NCBI RefSeq assembly: GCF_030936135.1
Contig: NC_082597.1
Span: forward strand, 78,660,495 to 78,724,494
DNA: 64,000 bases
Source of the DNA: Gavia stellata
Taxonomy: Eukaryota; Chordata; Aves; Gaviiformes; Gaviidae
Direction of reading: 5' to 3'
Shown here: piece after piece, positions 1 through 23,260 of the stretch
Layout: each line of letters starts with the position of its first letter
Numbering within the stretch: the stretch's first letter is position 1
The notes under the pieces: generated by a model
The model's database searches: none
Told to the model about the DNA's origin: nothing
The model's input: the letters and a program-made list of their open reading frames with translations, nothing else
Translations under genes and position numbers: made by a program

Positions 1-2275
1 TTTCAAGAACAACATTTCTGACAGGAGTACACAAGTAACTACGTGCTAGCAAAGATGAGTATTTTTTCTTCAATCTCCAAAGTGTGATTTTACTTTGTAA
101 AATCAGACTTCGATGATAAACTTGCGTGCAAAGCAATAGTACAGTATTTCTTGGGGGCATCTCTCCAGACGAGGACAGGCAAGACACAAAACATTCCAGG
201 ACGAAAGCACATGAGTTAACTTGGCTCGCCAAAGCAGGGACTCTATTGAACAAGAGATCCGGCCACACTGTTAAAACAGTATTTTTCTTTTAGCGTATTA
301 ATGAAATTAATTCATTACAGTTGTGAAAGTTTTTCAAATCTGCTATGTGGCAGTTGTCTTTCCCAGCAGCATTTGGATTAAAAACCAAAACAAGCACACC
401 TTTTCCTAACACTAACTCATGTTGAAAGACTAACTAAACAGGTGAGGTTTATGACCATGATTTGTAAGCTTCTGCTGCTCTTTGCCTTTTGTACTGTTTT
501 AAATAATGCTTTCTCCACTATGGCTGCTTTCAAAAGCTTTCAATTTAAAGCATTCAAGTAAAATCGCACTGTTTGTTTCTAAGCCACATTTTAGTATTTC
601 CCAAGCAGTTAAGATTTCTGTCCAGTTGCGTGTGCCTGCACAGAACACCACTGCCAACAATCTGCTCAAATATCCATATAAAGAACTAAAGCACGCTGTT
701 CTCTTTCCTAAGGTCTTTTTTTTAATTTTGCTTAACATACCACACATCTCCAAGCTATCACGCGTGGCTTAGCAGAGATGTTGTTACACCACACATGGGT
801 TCATAAAACAGTCCCCGTCCGGGATTCTTTGAAACGGAATCATCAGCAAGTCACCTCCTATTTATAGTTGGTAACATTTGTTTGATGAGCGTTTCATTTT
901 AACTAATTCAGATAGAAAAATCCCCCGAAGAAGCCTACTGTGAAATGTTAGTCATAAAAATCAGGTGGAGAGGGAGGATGCAGTGCCTTGCAGGTACTGA
1001 AACCAAAACCAATTCAGTGTTGGTATGGACAATTTAAGGCAGTATAAGCAGTTAAGAGCTAAAGAGCAATCTCATTTTTACCACATTGCACAAACCCATA
1101 TTGAAGTTTTTCCTGAATTTATCAGGAAGAAATCATTACAGCCGTCAGTCTCTCAGTATCATACACCGCACAAACCGAAATGTTAATGACTACATAATTA
1201 AGTTTAAAACAAAACACAGATCAGTTTAGAAGGGCTGCGTTTTTCATGGGGGTTTTTTGTGTTTTGTTTTTTTTGGGTTTTTTTAATGCTAGCATCCAAA
1301 AGAAAAAAACAAAGCCTTTTTAAACAAATTCAGGAGTACGCTGACTTTCACCTTCCACCGCCTTATACAATGTCAAGCTGTCAGAGGCTGATCATTGAAA
1401 GATTCAGCAAGCAGAGTCAGAAGTTGCGCTTTGCCCAAAGTGGAGTAAGAACGAAAAGTAAAGAGGCTGCTTTGCCTCATGAGTGTCTGTTTGGCAGCGC
1501 TTACAGTGTGCCACAGAGCATTATTCCACCATTGATGCTTGCCACCAGTAAGGAAGACATTCAAACTCAAACACCACTAAGCACAGCAGAGAGAAAACAC
1601 TATTAACAAAATTCACGGTTGTTTAAGAGGTCTGTTTATTGGCTGCAGGGTCCAACACTTTCTGCACTGCTGCCATACGCAAAGTCAACTCCATTTTTGG
1701 TGCACAAAGGTTCTCCTTGCTCTTTGTTCAAAGGGCTCAGTACAGCGCCAGCATGATTTTCAACCCATCATCTTTTAAATCAACACTGATGATTAATGAG
1801 GAAAAAAAAAACCCCAAACCATGCAACATGTGTTAGTCTGATAAAATTAGGCTGAGAATATTTATATATTTACACAGAGAACGTTCAACATTGTAACCTG
1901 CTTGCAGCCTTGTATTATCTTGACCAAGCATCCGAACAGCTACATTCTGGTGTAAAATACTCTTTCATTTAAGGTTTGGTGTAAAAGCTACTTACTTCAC
2001 AATGCCTTTAACTGAATTCTACCGCACCTATTTTTGACACAGAATTTCTACGCACCAGTGCCACACACTTTCAGTCATACCTCACAAAACAAGATAAGGC
2101 ATTCGTAGATATCTGACTGCTGTGATCACAAGAAATCCATTTTCCAGAGCTTTCAGCCATGACCTCAGGAGACCAGAGAGTCTTTCAAACACGAAGGGCT
2201 AGTCTGTAGGAGACGGCCAATTCTTCTGAGAACCATAAACTTGTAATTTCTTGATGCTGCTACACACAACACAGA
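1..2275. other. Intergenic or neighbour 3' flank, no coding sequence recognised
   Basis: No exon with convincing splice sites or conserved protein sequence is seen on either strand. It lies beyond the poly(A) site proposed for the minus-strand KIAA0930 gene. In human the convergent neighbour on this side is NUP50, so part of this could be the 3' UTR of that gene; this is inference from synteny only. A second minus-strand AATAAA (TTTATT at about 1636) followed by a GT-rich stretch near 1560-1600 could be an alternative distal KIAA0930 poly(A) site. A G/T-rich run occurs at about 1249-1290. Confidence 0.5.
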
Positions 2276-2293
2276 ATTTAAGACTACTTTATT
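2259..2293 (-). terminator. Candidate poly(A) signal and downstream element
   Basis: On the minus strand a canonical AATAAA (complement of 2288-2293) is followed after about 14 bases by a GT-rich run (TGTGTTGTGTGTAG, complement of about 2259-2272). That is the classic arrangement of a hexamer and a downstream GU-rich element. It would end the KIAA0930 transcript about 4.2 kb after the stop. This site was picked over TTTATT at 1636 because its downstream element is closer and more GT-rich. Confidence 0.5.
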
Positions 2294-5200
2294 AATTTCC
2301 TTAATAAAAATTTGTTCTTAAACCCCACTGGATAACAACAGGGCTTAGGCACTTCTGAAGATTTTCTCTTCTATCTATCTTTAATAAGGGGAAGCTTTAG
2401 ACTACAAAATACAGGACAAACAATCATCTGGAAAGGGAAAAATTAATGATTGGCAAGAAGCAGGTCAATAGTCTAGAAGTGTAGACTATTTATGTGGACT
2501 TCACATCCATACAGAACCTCAGCGACCAGACGGGATTCTGTACATGAGGCTCTGCCGGAAGAAATCTGTCTGCAGAGCCAAGGACTTCACTGTTTAAATG
2601 AAAACTTGGTGTAAGAATATATTTTGGGAAAAACATTTTACCATGAAAAGTCACCTGTGCAAACAATTCTCTTTTCAGGAAAGCACACTGTGCCCAGAAA
2701 TGGAAAACTGAGTAACAGCGATCCAGAGCCCAACATGCTCAAGCCTTGTAAACAATGAAGACCAGGAGAATAAAAAGAGAAGGAACATAAACCCACACAA
2801 ACTGGATTAGCCAACACAGCTGAAATATTTGTGGTATATCTAAAAAATGGCTTTTTAAAATGAGACTTGGAACCCACCCTGTGCTGGCTGGCAATAAGAA
2901 AATGCAGTTTCACATATGTGGTGGTCTCTAGGCAGAGCAATAATCTGCTAATACAAAAGAAATTATTTAAGAACTTTCTTTAAAAAAACAAAGGCTTTTT
3001 ACTTGTTAAAATTATAGCAGTGAAAAACCTATTACAGGTGAAAAGATTTACATCCTTGCACTTGACATCTATCAATACACATCATCTATGGAGAGTTCCA
3101 GTGGCAAGCCTCGATCTCCAGAGGGCGTGAATGGGCATAAGGATGGAAGGAGTTAACTGAGTAATGAGGTATGGTGGGATTCTGTAAATAAAGCTGTTCC
3201 GCAAAGCTTCCCAAATTTGTTAACCGTGCTGCATTCTCAAGCATCAACATAACTCATGAAAACCACTGTGCTCCAACAGTTAAGACACTGACAGCCATAC
3301 AGCCTTTATGGCATGCAGAACACACCAGTTCGTTCCCCAGCAATTATTTAAATGGCCAACAGAGGCTCCAAATGGTTTACGGCTTAGGAGCTACAGAATT
3401 AAAAACCCCTCCCAAATTAAAAGGGCGAGAGGTTCCTATTAACATTCCGTTTTCTTTTTTGGTATAGTGCAATAGCATGCTAAGGGCCCAGCTGTGCCAT
3501 CTTGACCCAAGCAAAACTTTGATCATCTTCCCTGTCAATCTGTCTATACAAGGACAATAAATTACAGTTTTGAGGGTTTGTTTAAAAGTAGAACAAAATG
3601 CAGAATTTGTTTTCCCCCACTTGATAATAGAAAGTGGGAACCAGGAGCTATACATAAGAAATTTAAGTCAGTTGTTTAGAGAAGGAATAACTGAGAATCT
3701 GACACACCTACTTGTTTCCAAAAAACACTACTAACATTCAGTAGATGTTTTGACCTCCGTTTTCTATGGATGTCCACCTGGGCATACCTGTAGCCCTTTT
3801 CTATTAAAAAAGGTGAGTCTTCAATGTACCTGTAGCATATCCGCTAGCAAGATACAAGAAATAAATTGACTTTTTTTTAGGACATTTACATTGCAGCCCT
3901 TCAGAAACTCGACATTAAAATCCACCCACATACAGGTAACAAAGCAGATGATACCTCCTCCATACTAGATGTGGGATCTGAACTGTACTTTCTGTAATGT
4001 TGCCTTTATACTAATGTACTGGTTTAGAACCATTCTTCATTTGTTCTGCAATCTTATGCAGCAAGATTTGCTCAGTATTTCAGATCATGTGAAATTAAGT
4101 TACCTAAACATAATATATGATACCAAGAAAGCGTTACAAATTACTGTCAACTAAGAAGTATTCAGACACCTACCACTCGGGTTCCAATCTGGATATATTT
4201 CCTTTTCATGTGTGTTATTCCTCTGCCTGTTTGACTGAAAGGTATCAATTGTCACTAGTAGTACAAATATTAACCCTCTCTCCCTTCCCTCCCCAGTGAA
4301 TATCTGAAGGAAAACCGAGCACTGATTTGCCCAGCCCAGCAGTATGAAAGTACAGAACAAGGAGCATCTTGAGAGGCTTCAGAGTAGAACTGGTCTTCTA
4401 GCTGAAGAGTGGTTTAATTCTCGTCATGGGCATAGGAAGAATATTTGTACCGACTGACATTAGGCACACCACCGAGGGATCTCAGGTAAGCACCTAGGCT
4501 GCCTAGTAAGTTCCTTGAGAGGGCACTTCAGCTGCTGATTTAGGACTCCACCTCTCCCCCGGCTCAGGAAGAAAGCCTAGGCACCCAAGTTACATGCCTC
4601 AGGTTAGACCGCGTGAACACCCTCACATACACACACGCACAACCACATGCTCCCAGGGAGCAAAGTTCAAGGGCTGCAACGTGAAAAGTGGCTGTGCTGG
4701 TAATGACAAAGTGAACGTTTTTCTAACACTGTTGCAACACATTCGAAGCAAACTAAAAACTGGTCAGCCATCCCTGTCATGCGCTCATGCTGCCGGTGTT
4801 AGAAATGCCATCACTCTGCGCTGAGGTGACTGCTTCCAGGCCTAGCCTCAAATAAAAAAAGACCTCCTTACCATGCTGGATTCACCATGCTGGGCTGAAT
4901 GATAAAGTTAGTCTACCTTTATGCTGAAGTGGAGCTATTCCCATGGAACCTGGCCTGAGGAGAAAAAAGCAGAAAGTCCTATTTGAGAGGTTAAGTCATC
5001 AGATGCGATTGAGAGAATAACAACAAAGCACTTTGAGAAAGGCTGGGTATAAGGGGGACAAAGGTCCAGGCTCAGAGCACGTGCCATTTGGTAACTGCGC
5101 AACAGCATTAAGTTTAGGTGCTCAGAGTCTGAAAAGTGACAAAAATGGCATCTTCACTCTCCCTCTGTGCGTGTATCAGAGTCTCACACGCTGCAAGCGA

Positions 5201-6536
5201 CACGCTACCCCACCCATTGCTGTGCCAGTTATGCAGTCATAAACAAACTGAAGTATTGACTGGCTCCCATATCAAAACAGCCTGCAGTAGGCTCAGTATT
5301 CAATCATTTCGCTTTCAAATGTCAAGGACAGCAGAGTTTTGCTATTTAGAGAAAGCTGCATTTTACCGGTAAACATAAGGCTTTTTTCCTGAGAACTGAC
5401 ACACAATTTTCAGACCTGCCGCTATGCAATTTTTAGTCACTTTTCAGAGCAGAATTACATCTCAATCTTTTGTCTTTCAAGAAAACTCTCTGTGCTTTGG
5501 CATGTAACAGTACAGCAAAACACCACCAGAGGATGAAGAATCTGGGCAAGCTGCCCAACCGTTAGTCAGCTCCCATGCCCTCCTTGGCTACAAACACTAC
5601 CGCAAGGACGACTCTACGTACTCTGAAGTCCAGTGCATGCAGGAGGATGTTGGTTATTGGTAAGGTTTTTAGGTTTTGGAGTCCAGTTACGGCCTCCTAT
5701 TTTTCCACTTCAGGCTCAAACTTGTATTGACTCAGCTAACAGAGAGAGATAAGCAGCATTAGTACTGGATATGAACCTCGGCTTTACTATAGCAGCACAT
5801 TTTAGCCTTCTTTTCCCTGGCTTATTTTCTTAGCCAGTTCTTGAGGATGAAAATGTTGCTGTTCTTTGGTAGATACGGAAATCTGTCAGCAGAGTTCACC
5901 TGTCCTAACACTGACGCATGAACAAATGGGAACATTTTCAGCCTCTTTTAAGCTCTGACCTGACCCACTGCACGTACCAAAATGGCGATGTATCTTTGTA
6001 GCATCTTTTTCCTTTTCCTCCCTCAGTAGGAAATTATTCTCTCATCCCTTCAATCCCCACACGCACGCACACGCGCTCACACACACATTAAGCCAAACTG
6101 ACAAGGAGAGTGTATGGGCGAGAGTCTATGGAACGATGTTCATTAGTACATCATTATGAAATTCTCAGATTGTTTCTCTCAAAGAATATAAAGTTTAACA
6201 TGTTTTGTACATATTGTTGGTTTCTTAGTTATAAAGTAAACACAGTAACAAACTGTCCATAAAGCGTTGACTCATTTTAAAGACAGCCCCTTCTCGTTTT
6301 ATCTTGCTGAAAGTCCTCTTCCAGTCAGAAACACTCAAGCGATGTACTGCAAGTGTGCATACGGTGTATGACAGCAGAGGAAGGAAGAAAGAGGCACTTT
6401 TGATCGGCTGGTATTCTTGGACTTCCCTTTTTCCTGCGGAGGTTTATGTTCCTGACACTAGATGGTAGTGTTAGTACAGAAAACCGCTGAGGTTAGGCAC
6501 TTGGCAACAAGGCTCCAAGGCAGTGCCCGCTCTCTG
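2276..6536 (-). other. KIAA0930: Probable 3' UTR of KIAA0930
   Basis: This segment follows the KIAA0930 stop codon on the minus strand with no further splice acceptor needed. No other gene is recognised in it. The downstream limit is inferred from a poly(A) signal at 2288-2293 plus a GT-rich element, giving a UTR of about 4.2 kb. Short CA-rich tracts (GT on the transcript strand) occur at about 4620-4640 and 6060-6090. A shorter UTR using a variant signal cannot be excluded; only cDNA or 3' end reads would fix the end. Confidence 0.5.
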
Positions 6537-6577
6537 CTATGTCATCAGAATTGGTTTCTGCCGCACTTCCAGGATAT
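6537..6577 (-). CDS. KIAA0930: KIAA0930 last coding exon
   Basis: This is the terminal coding part of the DUF2045-family protein KIAA0930. After a pyrimidine-rich acceptor (CTCTCCCTTGCCCAG on the minus strand) the exon gives AT plus ILEVRQKPILMT and a TAG stop at 6537-6539. The first two bases complete a split Asp codon with the G that ends the previous exon (phase 1). The C-terminus ILEVRQKPILMT matches the human protein as I know it, which anchors both gene identity and frame. The exon continues into the 3' UTR below 6537. The function of the family is unknown. Confidence 0.95.
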
Positions 6578-7024
6578 CTGGGCAAGGGAGAGAAAGAAAA
6601 AAATACAGCAAACTTAGGAGGCTCCTGAAAGTAGCCACAGTACCAGAAAGCATGAAGGACTGGAGATGCAATTGTGGACTGCACCACTGTCCCCCTGTTA
6701 TGCCACTAAAGGAATTTAAAACACAACAAGCATGCGACTGCCTATTAAAGTCCAGTTTAATTCCTCCCCAGCTGCATCCTAGTTGAGAGATGGTATGCTG
6801 CAAATATCACGTAGAGGTGACGGCTGATCTACTAAGTATCATTTACAGTGGGATGAAGCAACGTATGTCAGACAGAGTGGCGTAATCTTGCACAGAAACA
6901 AGTGGAAGTGCCATTACAGGAGATGCCAAGGGTTTTCCCTTTCTTGAAGAAAGAAATGCACCATCCCAAGACCCTTGAAGAGACTTTCGGCTCTGAAGAT
7001 GTGGGCACAAATAATTCTACTGTT

Positions 7025-7256
7025 TCATCCATCATATAGCCTGAAGCCTACATTTCTGCATTCAAAAAGCTGCTGCAAAACCAACTCCTTTTGTTGCCCC
7101 TTCAGCTCCATATTGTCCAAATGTGACAGAATGTGAACCCGTAAGATTTCTGTCATAGTCGTGGGCATCTTTCCAAACGTGGACAGTAAACCCAGCATGC
7201 TGGCATGGCAGTACATAGAAATATCTAGAAACTGGGCTGCTCTGTCCTTTTCAAGG
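7025..7256 (-). other. Orphan exon-like open segment, unidentified
   Basis: On the minus strand a strong splice-acceptor context (long CT-rich tract ending TTCTCTGTGTAG, with a branch-point-like CTTAAT about 38 bases upstream) precedes 76 open codons ending in TGA. The predicted peptide begins LEKDRAAQFLDISMY and ends FECRNVGFRLYDG, with balanced protein-like composition and amphipathic stretches. I do not recognise the protein. The open frame begins at the third base of a codon, which fits none of the upstream KIAA0930 exon ends (phases 0 or 1). Spliced to the preceding KIAA0930 exon it would instead read about ten residues to a TAG. It could be an exon of an unannotated transcript, a relic of a lost gene, or chance. 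Confidence 0.3.
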
Positions 7257-7364
7257 CTACACAGAGAATAAAGAACATGGGAAAAGGGAGCACACAATTA
7301 AGAGGCTGATCACACACAGCTGCACAAAGAGGATGACGTGAGTAAAAATTGATCCACAGCTCCA

Positions 7365-7550
7365 GAGGGCTCTAGCCACACTTGTAAAGAATGAAACACA
7401 GTGTAGCGAGTCCAGTGAAGGGCCACAAAGATTATTAAAGGATTGGAGCATCCGACGTATGAGAAGAGGCTGAGAGAACCGGGTTTATCTAGCATGGAGA
7501 GCAGGCTCAGGGCGAAGGAAGTCTTATCGATATGTATAAACGCCAGACAT
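7365..7550 (+). mobile_element. CR1 LINE fragment (old, diverged)
   Basis: The stretch GCGAGTCCAGTGAAGGGCCA and the following bases match the avian CR1 ORF2 3' region, including GGATTGGAGCATC, GAGAAGAGGCTGAGAGAACC and the 'ATGTATAAA' step. The sequence has many small differences from the CR1 consensus and no long open frame, so it is an old truncated copy. It lies inside the last KIAA0930 intron in antisense orientation to the gene. The left border is approximate. Confidence 0.85.
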
Positions 7551-9760
7551 TTTAACATGTACTTTGATGACTACCACTAGGATTTTAATTTCTTAGTACA
7601 GGCTTCCCAAACTACCCAAGGGAGATGAGCATCTTTCCCACTTCACCCTGCCCCAAGTGTAATGCTCCCGCTTGCTGGAAAGCTGCCGCTGGCACAAATG
7701 CATTAATTACAAAAAGGCACTGGAAACGGGCTCCACCTGATGTGCCAAGCTAAAGCAAACACGGGTAGTGAAAAACTGCAGATTAAAATTCTGCCTTACA
7801 GCCCAGACATTTCACGTCCTATTTCTGTGCATCTCAATATATACACCAACTCCTGCAACTGTATGTTAAACAAATTAAGTCTCAGAAAGGGTGTTCAAAC
7901 TCAAAGCAAATATTTGAGCATGCAGACATTTATGCCACCCACTTGAGCAAGTATTAAATGCCAGCAGGAACAATACATCTTCTATGAACTCCAAAATGCC
8001 TGTGGTGAGAGAGTGAGTGAGCTTGATAACACCTGCTAACTAGCTGTAAGATTATCAACACAATTATCATACAGAATAATTATGTATTTTGCTGAAACAT
8101 TGTTCAAAATCCACCCTTAATTACAGAGGATCAAGTTTTACTGGAATCCGTAATTTCTTCTAAATTGAAATCAATCCCCACACAGAGTGAAAAGGCAAAT
8201 GTAGAAACACCTCTTTGCTAAGTATAATTTCCACCTCTACCTTATCGGCTACAATTTCCTTCTCTGTAGAGCAAAAGCCAGTGTACTTTTGCAACAGGCT
8301 CCGAGATCTCAGCCTGCAAATGAGAAGACTGCGGCTATTACTATTACATTAGTATCATACAGCTGATGACATTAATACCCGTACTATCTTCTTATCTCTT
8401 TTAGCAGCAGATTAACCTGTTTAACAACAGATTTCCCAACTCCTTTTCTCCTAGCTACCTTTCAGGAAAAGGCTGGACATAACCACTGTGTAATAGATTG
8501 GTTTTGTTTTCAGGTGTGTCCTCTTTTTAGACCCAGACAAGAAAAAGCAGGCACTGATTAAAAGCCCACAATCCAGACAAACCTATTCATAAGTCATCCC
8601 ATCTGCTGGATGGGAAGAGAAGGAAAAAGATTAAGTTCTTAGAGGAAGTAACAGTTACAAGGATCTCCCAAGGTTAGAGACAGGACTTTACGTAGCTCTG
8701 GGATCATAACTTTATTCTGGTCTAGATTTTGGAGTTGATCAATAGTTTTGCCTAAGATACTGCTGTGCAGCTGGATCACACTTTCTTTCTGCCCGCGATG
8801 GTCAATGAGAAGGCATTTCAGGGCTTCACTTCAGAAGAATGAAGAGGATGGATAGTAACATTAGTAATGTCTATATGAAAGAAACTGCCACCGCATTTAG
8901 AAAGAGGAGAGAGTCCTTAACCACTACTGCTTTCACAGTTTTCAGAGGTATCTCAAGAGTCCCATGGGCACCCTCATACTGCAAGCTGTATCCCTGAAAG
9001 GCTAGCAGGCTTGCTGATGGATTGAGCTCAAACAGACCAGTTGTTTTCTCTAGTCCACCTGTATTCACAGGCAGACAAGAGTTACCTGGATGAAAATCAA
9101 AACTTCAGTACTGCCTGCAGATTGTAAAACCCAACTTACTGTGCTCTCCTAGCCCAGCTGAACAAATGCAAAGTTGGCTGTCATCGATGTAGTAATTGGC
9201 ATAGCTAGACCAACAACATGGGGGACTCTGATTATTCATGGCAGAACACATAACATCATTACATCTAGTTAAAGACACTGGACACCTGACAGATTTATGA
9301 GCATCAGTATGGGCACTCTGATAAGTCCAAGCAACTTATATAGAAATAAAATCTAAGAGACAGAATTGGCAAAGGAGGTCACTCCAAATTCCAGAGCTGC
9401 CTTTCTGTAACCCTCTCAGTCACAGGTCTCGCTACAACTACTGCTGTCAGTGGATGGGCTCACAATGAGTTGCCTTGCACTCATGAGATGTGTGAAGTTT
9501 GAATTCCAGTATTAAAGCAATTAGTGTTCCTCTGGAAGCTTGTTAGAACAATTTACCAACTTGTTTGAATCATCACCAAGCAAAACCAGCCCAAAGCCAG
9601 AGAACAGTCTGACACCGTTCCACTTGTTCACACTGATTTGCTGCTACAGTATTTCCCTTACAGAGGAATACTGGTTCCCCTATCTTAACAGCAAAATTCC
9701 ACAACACAGAAGGCTGTCTTGGAATCAAAAGACTCTCTTGTTTATGCATAATACACATTA

Positions 9761-22174
<12,414 letters not shown>

Positions 22175-23210
22175 CTAAGAAAATATCACATCTCCTGGAA
22201 AAATATTACTTAAAGGTACCTATATGCAAACATAAAATTGACACCAGAAGCTGCATGTTGCATAGCTTCCTGCTATATTTTTCTGTCAGGATCGGGTTTT
22301 GCTGACCATGCAAGGTGAGCCCTTGTGGAAGGCTTTGCATGAAAGTGAAGCTGGGGGCACAGGGGATGTGAGGAGAACGGGTGAGAAAGGCAGGTCTGTG
22401 CAGTGGAATCTCAGTTTTGGACAGCAGCTTCGTTTATTCCTTGTAACGGGTATGTTTTAGCAATAATGAAATTAATAAAGTCAGGGATACACACACATAT
22501 GTATTTCTTTTAACACAATCCCTCAGAACCAAACATGTCACTAGACTAACGCTCAGCATCGTCTAGCAGGTAGCTGTTGCTCATTCCCCATTGGGGTGGC
22601 AGCCTGGGGGAAGACAAAGTCCACTAATTAATGCCTCCCAGAGGGCATTTTGGTAACCCCTCTTCTAAAGGTTTCACACTGACAGTACTGACTGGACCCA
22701 ACTAGATGTGAGAGTTTCAGCTGTACTAAAAACAAGACAACGAAAAATCCCAAACAATCTCAGAAAGCAGAAGCAACTCAACCAACGCTAACAAGTTGAA
22801 GCAACTGAGATAAATACAAAACTTGACTCGATGTAGTACACAGAGTTGAACAGTAGTTTCACACTTCAAAAAAAAAATCCACAGCACAGCTTAGTCTCTG
22901 AATTTGTGTGTAATACAAAATAGGGTGACAAGTAGAACACTCAACAGATGTCAAAGCTATGCACTATCCTGACAGAACACTTGGAAAAGCATTTGTTTCT
23001 CTTTGTTTGTCAAGTATCTTTTTTTGTTAACGTACTTTAACAGATGTTTAAGAAATATTCAGAATACTGTGACCAATTGACACAACTGTAAACAGGGCAA
23101 TTCATAAACCTTTTTTGCCTTGGTCGGGGCAGAGAAAGAAGGGTAGAGCTGACTTGCTAGAAAACAGGTTGTCATAAAAGTCAGAATATGTGAATGAAAT
23201 CAAACGGAGT

Positions 23211-23260
23211 AAGATTAAGCCCAATAGTAACTTGAAATAAGATTAAGTCCTATAGTAACT
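23211..23260. repeat. Short imperfect direct repeat
   Basis: Two 22-base copies (23211-23232 and 23239-23260) share AAGATTAAG, CC and ATAGTAACT with two differences. Six bases separate them. This is a local duplication with no known function. Confidence 0.9.
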
